A stretch of 64,000 nucleotides of DNA from Treponema sp. UBA4692. Lineage in GTDB: Bacteria > Spirochaetota > Spirochaetia > Treponematales > Treponemataceae. Location: positions 92,596 to 156,595 of the forward strand of contig DHKO01000009.1 of NCBI GenBank assembly GCA_002404895.1, given 5' to 3'. The notes below the pieces were generated by a model. The model ran no database searches and was not told where the DNA came from. It saw only the letters and a list, made by a program, of their open reading frames with translations. Shown one piece after another: positions 40,776 through 48,269 of this stretch. The translations under genes and the position numbers were made by a program. Within the stretch, counting starts at the first letter, position 1, and every line of letters starts with the position of its first letter.

Positions 40776-41368
40776 TGGCGATTGTTGTTGAGCACGACAA
40801 GCGCAGAAAAGAGATTTTGAAGAAGTCGCTGGAGCTTTTCACAAAGGAAGGCTACGGCGATGTTACTTTCCAGAAAATCGCCGACTCATGCGGAATTACA
40901 AGGACAACGCTTTATATCTACTTCAAGAACAAGCGCGAAATCTTTGCCTGGAGCATCAAGCAGATGACCGAGGGCATGGAGAAAAAGCTTGTCGAGATTA
41001 TCCACGAGAAAAATCTCACGGCGGAAGAGTGCCTGCGCCGCATTATGATTTGGATTCTGGACGAGTGCAACGAGAACCGCCAGCTTTTCAACGTTCTTCT
41101 TGTCTATCTGATGAATCTGAAGAAAGCGGGCGAGAACACCGAGGAGCTTGTGAACCGCCGTATTCTCCGCGCGAAGCATCTTCTTAACATGATTATAATC
41201 GGCGGTCAGAAGCGCGGCGAATTCAAGAAGATGGACATAAAAAAAACGAGCGGAATGTTCTACGATTTGATTGAGGCTGCGATTTTTGAGCTTGCCGTAA
41301 TTGGAAAGCCCGATGCCTCAGACACGAAAGAAACGCTCGAGCTTCTGATTCAGGGAATTCTTGCTTGA
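40775..41368 (+). CDS. TetR/AcrR-family regulator
   Basis: A 197-residue regulator. The DNA-binding helix-turn-helix is at about 28-55 (GYGDVTFQKIADSCGITRTTLYIYFKNK), followed by the helical ligand-binding domain typical of TetR proteins. Its ATG overlaps the stop of the methyltransferase gene by one base, so both are on one message. Function of the regulated genes is unknown; no efflux pump is adjacent on the same strand, though a MATE exporter lies 3.3 kb away. Confidence 0.93.
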   Translation: MAIVVEHDKRRKEILKKSLELFTKEGYGDVTFQKIADSCGITRTTLYIYFKNKREIFAWSIKQMTEGMEKKLVEIIHEKNLTAEECLRRIMIWILDECNENRQLFNVLLVYLMNLKKAGENTEELVNRRILRAKHLLNMIIIGGQKRGEFKKMDIKKTSGMFYDLIEAAIFELAVIGKPDASDTKETLELLIQGILA

Positions 41369-41434
41369 CGATGACGCTTTTGGCTTTGCCTGAAAAAATT
41401 CGGAAAACTAGGCTAAAGCCAAGCTGGAATCAGG

Positions 41435-42271
41435 CTAATTGTAGTAAATTCCTGAGCTTGAAGAAGATCCGCCCGCAGCCGGTACTGTTATTGTCCCGAC
41501 TGTTTCTGTTGTGCCGTCCGTTTTTATTTGGATAGCCGCCGCAAGCGGATTTGTGAAGTAATAGAGCGTTGAGCTTCCACTAGTTTCTTCATTTATTGCA
41601 ATCATATATCTTGCAGCCGTTTCCTCGCCAAGAAATGACGACGGCAGCTTGTTTTGAAGGCTTCCTGTTTTTGCTCCGGCTGCGAGCGTTCCAGACTGAA
41701 TTTCATCTTCAATCTTAACCAGTGTCGATTCAGTTCCGGAAGTCAAAATAAGATACGCTTCTGAGAAATCTGCCGGGGAAGTGATTGCCTCGGTTGTTGA
41801 AAGCGTGCAGCCGGAATCTTCGTACAAAAGCGAAGCCTCCGAGCTTGAGGAAGAAAGCTCTGCTTCTCCAGTTCCGGCTTCAGCCACAACTTTCGAGTAT
41901 TTTGTGATTTTAAAGCTGTTCCCGTCTTTGTATCTGATTGCGTAGCGGTAGTATTTTGCGGAGTCTGTGAAACTGTCAGTGAACGCAATTTCCGAGAAAT
42001 CTTTGGAAGATGTTATCTGCGCGATATTCACTGCATCCTCAACGTTCTCGTCAAAATCTTCATCGGCGCAGGCCTGACGGAAAATATTCGCAATAGAAGC
42101 GGAGACTGTAGGCGTGGAAGCCACTGCTATAGCCGAGCCGGAGGATATTAAAATCGGCGTTTCTGAAAGCGTTTTTGCCGAGTCAAAATAATCATCGTCC
42201 TCAATGAAGCATGAAGACACAATTGCTGCGGCGAGCAGGCAGAATATGGAAACGGTAAAAATCTTCCTCAT
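41435..42271 (-). CDS. Lipoprotein of unknown function
   Basis: A 278-residue lipoprotein: signal MRKIFTVSIFCLLAAAIVSSC with lipobox VSSC. The mature protein is rich in Ser, Thr, Ala and Glu, with Ser runs near the middle and C-terminus, and looks like a surface protein with beta-strand repeats. Family not recognised. GAGG before the ATG at 42271 supports this start; longer in-frame starts would place charged residues before the signal. It is transcribed convergently to the TetR gene; the 66-base gap has no clear terminator. Confidence 0.75.
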   Translation of the reverse strand: MRKIFTVSIFCLLAAAIVSSCFIEDDDYFDSAKTLSETPILISSGSAIAVASTPTVSASIANIFRQACADEDFDENVEDAVNIAQITSSKDFSEIAFTDSFTDSAKYYRYAIRYKDGNSFKITKYSKVVAEAGTGEAELSSSSSEASLLYEDSGCTLSTTEAITSPADFSEAYLILTSGTESTLVKIEDEIQSGTLAAGAKTGSLQNKLPSSFLGEETAARYMIAINEETSGSSTLYYFTNPLAAAIQIKTDGTTETVGTITVPAAGGSSSSSGIYYN

Positions 42272-42435
42272 AAAGACCTCGGGATAATTGCTAAGCCTCA
42301 AAAATTGAAGCGAAATCAGCGGTTGCTTTATTTTCGGCATTTTCCCATCAAAATTGAATTCAGGATTCGCAAAGCGGAGTCAAAAATCCTTAATCTGAAA
42401 ACATTCCGCCATTAGGAAAAACTAGTTGGGAAATA

Positions 42436-42502
42436 AATGGCATTTCGCCATTGGCTGAAAATAAGTCGGGCGAGGAATGACGTTTGCCATTGGCTGAAAA
42501 CG
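42436..42502. repeat. Two units of the 40-base AATGGCATTTCGCCA repeat
   Basis: ATGGC-ATTTC-GCCAT forms a small hairpin at 42437-42451, followed by TGGCTGAAAA; a second, changed unit (AATGACGTTTGCCATTGGCTGAAAA) begins 40 bases later. Same spacing as at 18111-18170. The wider gap 42272-42713 has no other recognisable element except the promoter at its end. Confidence 0.6.
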
Positions 42503-42701
42503 AGTTTTGCAACGTGCGCCGTTTTCACTCCGGCTGGAAAATCTTTTTTTAGACGGCTCTCCAGTTTTTTTATCTTGAATTTGCTGGAAAAAAATCTTGT
42601 GTTTTGAAAGTCTCAATCTTCAAAACTGTTTTTCATTCAGCATAATTTCGATAATGTCGTGATACTTCAAAATGAAAATTTAATACTCTTGTAATTCGCT
42701 G

Positions 42702-42707
42702 TATAAT
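42702..42707 (+). promoter_or_regulatory. -10 box six bases before the GGDEF gene
   Basis: TATAAT, with TTTAAT 17 bases upstream as a weak -35, would place the transcription start at or next to the ATG at 42714. It is the clearest leaderless promoter in the window. Confidence 0.7.
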
Positions 42708-42713
42708 CTAAAT

Positions 42714-44546
42714 ATGGGTTATGAGGTCAAGAAAATCTATCTGAACGAGAACTTTGATATTACTGACGGAAACCGCGAGTATTTTATCTATTTTGAGCGC
42801 GTCGGGCATAGGTTCTCGAGAATCTGGGAGCTTGTTCTTCCGTCCGAGAAGAAAAAATTCGAGGCTTTTCTCCGCAGAGGCACGGAAAGCGGCGGACTTG
42901 ACGGAAAAAATCATGAGGCGGGCCAGTACGAAATCTTCCATTTCAAGAAATACACTGATGAGTACCGCCTCAACCGCGTGTCGCTTGACTACGAGATTTT
43001 GAACGGAAAGCGCGTGCGGTGCGTCAAGGTTGTGGATATTGAGGACGTTTTTTCAAGCCTGGAGCTTGCTTTTCTTGAGGAGGAGCGGAAAAATGTCGCG
43101 CTCAGCATTACCGAGGATTATTTTTTTCTTTACGAGAAATCCACAAACAGGATAAGAATTCATCATTATCACAACAGCGAGCGTATTATTGATTTTTATT
43201 CCGATGTTGACGACTGGAAAACTCAGATGGCCGAGGAGTCGTTTGTGCCGGAAAGCCAGATTTCTTCGCTTGAAAAGCTCGTTCTGGACTTGAAAGCCTG
43301 CCCCACAAAGCTTTTCCAGAATTTGACCTGCGCTTTTAGAACAAACGGAAAGCTTATGCAGCCGCTGAATTTTCTTGGCGTGAAATTCATCGACCGCAAG
43401 GAGCGTGTCTTTGAGATTGGAAAAATTCTCTCGGACACGAAGAATCTTCTTCCGCAGGAAACCGACAGCCTTGTTACGGAACTTCAGTTTGACTCGCTCA
43501 CGAAATGCTACAACAAAAAGACGATTCAGGATTACATAACAAAAAAGCTGAAATCTCCGGCTCCAGGCGAGAAGCTCGGAATTGTGATTGTCGATTTGGA
43601 CAATTTCAAGCCGGTCAATGACGCTTACGGACATCTGGCAGGCGACCGCGTCCTTGAGCAGACTGGCGAGGTCTTGCGGAATATCGTGGGAGACAAGGGC
43701 AGGGTAGGGCGTTACGGCGGAGACGAATTCTTGATTCTTTTGAACCATATGGACAAGGAGGAAGTTCTCCGTGGAACGCTCCAGACGATTTTAAACAATG
43801 TGCGCGCTAAGTTCGACGGCCTTTTTGACGACATAAAAATCACGCCTTCAATCGGCTGCTCTATTTTTCCTGACGACGGCGACAATTACGACGAGCTTTT
43901 CAAGAAGGCTGATTTTTGCCTTTACCGAGCGAAAGACAAGGGCAGAAACCGCTACATTTTCTTCAGGAACGATTTGCACTTGGAGCTTTACAAGAAGTCT
44001 GTCGAGTCAACTTCCGGTGTGAAGTATCAGGGGCGCGAGATTCAGGAGCTAAAATACATGGCGCAGTTCATGCACAATCTGAGCGAGGCTCCGTTCAAGG
44101 CAATCAAGGACGTTACGCGTCATATGGTGGAAACCTACAATCTAAGCGGCATTTCAATTTATTACGGCGAGGACATGAAGAGAATCTACTGTGCGGGAGA
44201 AAAGCGGAATTCTAGCAGCAATGCTCTTTATGCCCAGACTGATGATTTTAAGATTGCATTGAAAGATGCGAGATTTGTCCGTGTTGATTTTCCAGAGGAC
44301 ATTGACAGCGCGAGAAAATTCAAGGAGATTCTGGAGGCGCGCGGAATAAAGTCCACAATCCAGTGCATTCTCGGAACACGCGAGGACATAAAAGGCCTGA
44401 TAACTTTTGACAAGACCGACGAGGCGCAGCAGTGGGCAGAATACGAGGTGAACTGCGCTGTTATGTTCGCTTCGAGCTTTAATCTTCTGCCTGAAAGCAC
44501 GAAATACGATTTTGCGATGTTCAGCAAGCTGAATGAAGAATTTTAA
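42714..44546 (+). CDS. Diguanylate cyclase (GGDEF) with flanking sensor-like regions
   Basis: Predicted to make cyclic di-GMP. The 610-residue protein has an N-terminal PAS/sensor-like region (about 1-250, no membrane segment), the GGDEF domain (about 258-420) with intact active site RYGGDEF (335-339) and FDSLTKCYNK start, and a C-terminal region (about 440-610) resembling a GAF fold. The product-inhibition site RxxD, expected five residues before GGDEF, is absent (Gly at both positions). It would be cytoplasmic and could respond to intracellular signals. It appears to be leaderless (see -10 box). No partner genes adjacent. Confidence 0.9.
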   Translation: MGYEVKKIYLNENFDITDGNREYFIYFERVGHRFSRIWELVLPSEKKKFEAFLRRGTESGGLDGKNHEAGQYEIFHFKKYTDEYRLNRVSLDYEILNGKRVRCVKVVDIEDVFSSLELAFLEEERKNVALSITEDYFFLYEKSTNRIRIHHYHNSERIIDFYSDVDDWKTQMAEESFVPESQISSLEKLVLDLKACPTKLFQNLTCAFRTNGKLMQPLNFLGVKFIDRKERVFEIGKILSDTKNLLPQETDSLVTELQFDSLTKCYNKKTIQDYITKKLKSPAPGEKLGIVIVDLDNFKPVNDAYGHLAGDRVLEQTGEVLRNIVGDKGRVGRYGGDEFLILLNHMDKEEVLRGTLQTILNNVRAKFDGLFDDIKITPSIGCSIFPDDGDNYDELFKKADFCLYRAKDKGRNRYIFFRNDLHLELYKKSVESTSGVKYQGREIQELKYMAQFMHNLSEAPFKAIKDVTRHMVETYNLSGISIYYGEDMKRIYCAGEKRNSSSNALYAQTDDFKIALKDARFVRVDFPEDIDSARKFKEILEARGIKSTIQCILGTREDIKGLITFDKTDEAQQWAEYEVNCAVMFASSFNLLPESTKYDFAMFSKLNEEF

Positions 44547-44601
44547 GTCAGGCGGAAAATCTATTTTTCAAAGATTTTTTCTCCGGATTCTAAAACTAGA
44601 G

Positions 44602-44636
44602 AAAAAAAAGCCTCGGGCGAAAAAAATGCCCGAAGC
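44602..44636 (-). terminator. Terminator of the MATE gene
   Basis: Minus strand: GCTTCGGGC pairs with GCCCGAGGC (one T-G) around an A/T-rich loop, followed by eight Ts. It lies 13 bases after the stop. Confidence 0.88.
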
Positions 44637-44649
44637 CGGATTGTTTTTA

Positions 44650-46029
44650 TCACGTTACTTTGTGAAGCCATTTTCCGGACTTGATTCTCCAGATTCCGCA
44701 GACGGTCTTTAGAATCTGCTCGGTCTCAAGGCAAAGAAGAATCTGCCACGCGGAAAGTCCCCAGATGAATGAGGCGGCGTAGCCTAAAGGAAGCGCGAAA
44801 ACCCACATCCAGCCGTTGTCAATCAGCGAGGCAAAAATCGTGTCGCCGCCCGAACGGCAAATTCCCACAATCAAGAGCATATTGAAAGCGCGGCTCGGAT
44901 ACATAAACACAAGCACGAAAAGCATCTGCTGCGCAATCTTGATGATTGAAGCGTCAACGTTGAAAATCAGAGGCAGAAGATAGCTCAGCGGAATAAGAAA
45001 AAGCCCGATTCCAAGCCCCAGAAGCGGGAAGAACCAGCAGAATCTGTGAGTAAAGGCTCTTGCGCCTGTCTTGTCTCCGGCACCAATCTTTTTTCCGAGA
45101 ATAATCGCCGCCGCGTTTCCCATTCCGATAAACACAACCCATGTAAGCTGGCTCACCGTGTTTGTTATGCTGAACGCCGCGAAAGAGTCGGTGCCAGTGT
45201 GCGCAAAAATCGAATTCTGCGTTGTGATTCCAAGCCCCCATAAAGTCTCGCTGAAAAGAACAGGAAGCCCCACTTTTATGAGCTTCAAAATAAAAGGCCG
45301 TGAGAACGCCGTCATCTCGCGCAGAGTTCCCCACGGCTCAAAATGCTTCGCGCGTCCGTAAAACAACGTTATGAAAAATTCCACAGTGCGCGATATTAAA
45401 GTCGCCAAAGCCGCGCCTGCAACGCCCATTTTCGGGATTCCAAGCGGCTCGAATCCGAAAATAAAGAGCATGTTTCCGCTCGCGTTCAGGACAAAAGAGA
45501 TTGCAGTTGTCGCCATCGGAAGAACTACATGCTCTGTGCTTCGGTAAGCCATCTGGCAGGCAAGAGAGAATGCCATAAGCGGATAGCTCCACGCGACGAT
45601 TCTGAGATAGCCGGCAGCCGTTTTTATTACAGCCCCATCGTTCGTGTAAAGACCAATCAGCTTTTCAGGCAAGAAAATTCCGCCGAGCGCGAACAAGAAT
45701 GCGACGAAAATGCAGAAAATCAGCATGATTCCGAAAGTCTTTCTGATTCCTTTCAAATCCTGCTGCCCCCAGAACTGGGAGACGAAAATCGAGCAGCCCG
45801 AAGAAACTCCGAAAACGACCATGTTCAGCATGAAGAAAATCTGGTTTCCGAGTCCGACCGCCGCGATTTCAACAGAGCCGAGCCTGCCGCACATAACAGT
45901 GTCGAGCATATTGATGAAAGTCTGCAAAAGATTCTGCAAGATGATTGGAATCGCGATTGAAAAAAGAATTTTATAGAACGAATGCAAAGGATTCTGGTTC
46001 TGCGCCGAAAGAGATTTTGTTGTAGTCAT
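44650..46029 (-). CDS. MATE-family multidrug/sodium antiporter
   Basis: A 459-residue integral-membrane exporter with about twelve hydrophobic segments in two similar halves. The MATE pattern starts at IAIPIILQNLLQTFINMLDTVMCGRLGSVEIAAVGLGNQIFF and repeats in the second half (VGLPVLFSETLWGLGITTQNSIFAHTG). Substrates are likely cationic drugs, exchanged for sodium or protons. No ribosome-binding site is present; TAAAAT ends eight bases before the ATG, so the leader would be one or two bases. It is a single-gene unit with its own terminator. Confidence 0.92.
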   Translation of the reverse strand: MTTTKSLSAQNQNPLHSFYKILFSIAIPIILQNLLQTFINMLDTVMCGRLGSVEIAAVGLGNQIFFMLNMVVFGVSSGCSIFVSQFWGQQDLKGIRKTFGIMLIFCIFVAFLFALGGIFLPEKLIGLYTNDGAVIKTAAGYLRIVAWSYPLMAFSLACQMAYRSTEHVVLPMATTAISFVLNASGNMLFIFGFEPLGIPKMGVAGAALATLISRTVEFFITLFYGRAKHFEPWGTLREMTAFSRPFILKLIKVGLPVLFSETLWGLGITTQNSIFAHTGTDSFAAFSITNTVSQLTWVVFIGMGNAAAIILGKKIGAGDKTGARAFTHRFCWFFPLLGLGIGLFLIPLSYLLPLIFNVDASIIKIAQQMLFVLVFMYPSRAFNMLLIVGICRSGGDTIFASLIDNGWMWVFALPLGYAASFIWGLSAWQILLCLETEQILKTVCGIWRIKSGKWLHKVT

Positions 46030-46074
46030 AGGGGACTATTTTAAATGAAATCGTGATAAATGGAAACAAGAGGT

Positions 46075-46170
46075 GATTTTAACGCCTGACAACATTGTAA
46101 AGAGGCACTGAATAACCGAGATTTTAACACCTGACAACATTGTAAAGAGGCACTGAATAACCGAGATTTT
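46075..46170. repeat. Tandem duplication of a 45-base unit
   Basis: Two units (from 46075 and 46120) and the start of a third (46165), identical except one base (GCCTGAC versus ACCTGAC). Each holds CCTGACAACATTGTAAAGAGGC, capable of a GCCT/AGGC hairpin. It lies between the MATE gene start and the UPF0210 gene end. No coding sense was found. Confidence 0.85.
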
Positions 46171-46306
46171 TTGATAAAGATGGAAAATTTGAGGCGCAAG
46201 CGAAAAAGTAAAGAACCGCTGGAAAACCGCAGTTTTTTGGAATCCTTGAGCAATCGGACTCTCTGCGTTTTTCCAGCAATCCTGCAAATTTCAGTTTTAG
46301 TTTCTA

Positions 46307-47668
46307 TTAGTTTCTAAAAGAATGAATCGGAGCCGGAATCCTTCCGCCGCGGTTTATAAATTCCGCGCAGCCGAATTTGCTCACAGGCATTACCGGGCAG
46401 CCGCCCAAAAGCCCGCCGAACTCAACCCAGTCGCCAGCCTTTTTTCCCGGAGCTGGAATCAGCCGCACAGCCGTTGTCTTTGAGTTCACCATTCCGATAG
46501 CAAATTCGTCAGCCATAATTCCGCTGATTGTCGTTGCAGGAGTGTCTCCCGGAATCGCAATCATATCAAGTCCTACAGAACAGACCGTTGTCATCGCCTC
46601 TAGCTTTTCAAGGCAGATTGAGCCTTGCTTTACAGCGTTAATCATTCCCTCGTCCTCAGAGACTGGAATAAACGCGCCTGAAAGTCCTCCAACGCTTGTT
46701 GAAGCCATTACGCCGCCTTTTTTCACCATGTCTGTGAGCATCGCAAGAGCCGCTGTTGTTCCCGGGCAGCCCGCTCCGTCAAGGCCTATTTCCTCAAGAA
46801 TACGAGCAACCGAGTCGCCCACTTCTGGAGTCGGGGCAAGAGAAAGGTCGAGAATTCCAAAATCAACGCCAAGACGCTTCGCAGCCTCGCTTCCGACAAG
46901 CTGTCCAAGACGCGTGATTTTAAACGCCATCTTCTTGATTCCCTCGGCAAGCTCGTTGATTGGCTTTCCCTTATAGTCTTTTGCCGCCGCAAGAATTACG
47001 CCTGGCCCTGAAACTCCAACATTTATAACAGCGTCTCCTTCTCCCGGTCCGTGGAAAGCTCCCGCCATAAATGGATTGTCTTCCGGCGCGTTGCAGAAAA
47101 CAACGAGCTTTGAGCAGCCGTTCACCGCGCAGTCTTTGCTTGCCTCGGAAGTCTTCTTGATGATTTCGCCCATCAGCTTTACAGCGTCCATGTTGATTCC
47201 CGACTTTGTCGAGCCGCAGTTCACAGACGAGCAGACAAAGTCAGTTGTCGCCAGAGCTTCCGGAATTGACTCAATCAGAATCCTGTCAGCTGGAGTTATT
47301 CCTTTCTGGACGAGAGCCGAAAATCCGCCGATAAAGTTTATTCCAAGCTCCTTTGCGCATTTGTCGAGCGTTCTGCAGTATTCAACGTAGGATTTTGCGC
47401 CGCTTGCTCCGGCAACGAGCGAGATTGGCGTTACAGAAACACGCTTGTTTATGATTGGAACGCCGAATTCCTTTTCAATGTCCTGCCCGACTTTCACGAG
47501 ATTTCCGGCTTTCCGCATTATTTTTTCATAGATTTTCTGGTTTGCAGTTTTTGCGTCCGAGTCCGCGCAGTCCAAAAGCGAAATTCCCATTGTAATGCAG
47601 CGCACATCGAGCTTCTGCTGCATGAACATATTAACGGTCTCCTGAATTTCAACAGGTGTAAAAAGCAT
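46307..47668 (-). CDS. PFL-family protein (UPF0210/DUF711)
   Basis: A 453-residue cytoplasmic protein of the conserved UPF0210 family, called PFL-like for a distant relation to pyruvate formate-lyase; no activity is established. Family features seen: MLFTPVEIQETVNMFMQQ at the start, GISLLDCAD, AGASGAKSYVEYC, NCGSTKSGINMDAVK, and the glycine-rich MASTSVGGLSGAFIPVSED. GGAGG before the ATG at 47668 fixes the start. Immediately upstream lies a copy of the GGGCGTT repeat, as with fabV, so the leader probably carries it. Confidence 0.9.
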   Translation of the reverse strand: MLFTPVEIQETVNMFMQQKLDVRCITMGISLLDCADSDAKTANQKIYEKIMRKAGNLVKVGQDIEKEFGVPIINKRVSVTPISLVAGASGAKSYVEYCRTLDKCAKELGINFIGGFSALVQKGITPADRILIESIPEALATTDFVCSSVNCGSTKSGINMDAVKLMGEIIKKTSEASKDCAVNGCSKLVVFCNAPEDNPFMAGAFHGPGEGDAVINVGVSGPGVILAAAKDYKGKPINELAEGIKKMAFKITRLGQLVGSEAAKRLGVDFGILDLSLAPTPEVGDSVARILEEIGLDGAGCPGTTAALAMLTDMVKKGGVMASTSVGGLSGAFIPVSEDEGMINAVKQGSICLEKLEAMTTVCSVGLDMIAIPGDTPATTISGIMADEFAIGMVNSKTTAVRLIPAPGKKAGDWVEFGGLLGGCPVMPVSKFGCAEFINRGGRIPAPIHSFRN

Positions 47669-47683
47669 ATTTCCTCCAAAATA

Positions 47684-47811
47684 GGGCGTTTCGCCGCTTC
47701 GCGCCGCCGGGCTATCCGCGGTTCCGCTCTCGCTCCATTCAAAAATGATGAGATGCAAGCAAGCCGAACGCTATTTTTGAACGGCTCCGCCGCCGCTCCT
47801 ATCCCTAACGC
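47684..47811. repeat. GGGCGTT...CCTAACGC repeat upstream of the UPF0210 gene
   Basis: Begins GGGCGTTTCGCCGCTTCGCG, ends ATCCCTAACGC. AAAAATGATG... and its near complement around 47733 and 47773 suggest an internal stem (TTCAAAAAT / ATTTTTGAA). Confidence 0.8.
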
Positions 47812-47868
47812 AAGGTCAATTCTATCTTAAAAGACCTTGTTGTTCAAATAAATGTCGTTTTTTCACAC

Positions 47869-47897
47869 TTGACGGCTTCTAATTCAACCTTTATTAT
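47869..47897 (+). promoter_or_regulatory. Promoter of the 68-residue membrane protein gene
   Basis: TTGACG (47869-47874) and TATTAT (47892-47897) with exactly 17 bases between them; the leader of about 28 bases contains AGGAG. Confidence 0.8.
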
Positions 47898-47931
47898 TAG
47901 AAAATAATTTCCATTTTTAGGAGTAAAAAGT

Positions 47932-48138
47932 ATGGCTTCAGCTTCAGCAACAGATAAAAAATCAGGCTTTGATAATCTTCCAATCGCAGTTCAGATGCTT
48001 CTTGGAATTCTTCTTCTTCTTGCAATCGCGGCAATCGGATTCGGCGTGTTCTTCGCGATTGACGTTCTTCTTCTTGATTTCGACCCGATTGGAAAAATCG
48101 CTGGACTTATCGCCGGTCTTTTCACAAAAGGCGCGTAA
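47932..48138 (+). CDS. Small membrane protein
   Basis: A 68-residue protein with one long or two short hydrophobic helices (about 17-50: VQMLLGILLLLAIAAIGFGV... then a polar break and GLIAGLFTKG). Function unknown. Evidence that it is real: a good promoter with 17-base spacing, AGGAG seven bases before the ATG, and a strong terminator shortly after the stop, so it is a tidy single-gene unit. It may be a small regulatory or structural membrane protein. Confidence 0.8.
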   Translation: MASASATDKKSGFDNLPIAVQMLLGILLLLAIAAIGFGVFFAIDVLLLDFDPIGKIAGLIAGLFTKGA

Positions 48139-48165
48139 GTTTTTAGATTATATTTATTTTTGCAT

Positions 48166-48201
48166 AAAAAAGCGTTTCAGTTTTGCCTGAAACGCTTTTT
48201 T
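48166..48201 (+). terminator. Terminator of the small membrane protein gene
   Basis: AAAAAGCGTTTCAG and CTGAAACGCTTTTTT pair perfectly around TTTTGC. Confidence 0.94.
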
Positions 48202-48269
48202 GTTTTTAGGATATTTTTTTGCGCAGAATTTTTTAAAGCGACGCGGCTGCGCGGAAAAATCATTAAAAA

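Noticed and set aside
46036..46287. Minus-strand frame containing a duplicated 15-residue segment
   Set aside because: The repetition reflects the 45-base DNA duplication, and no start signal or other protein feature supports translation.
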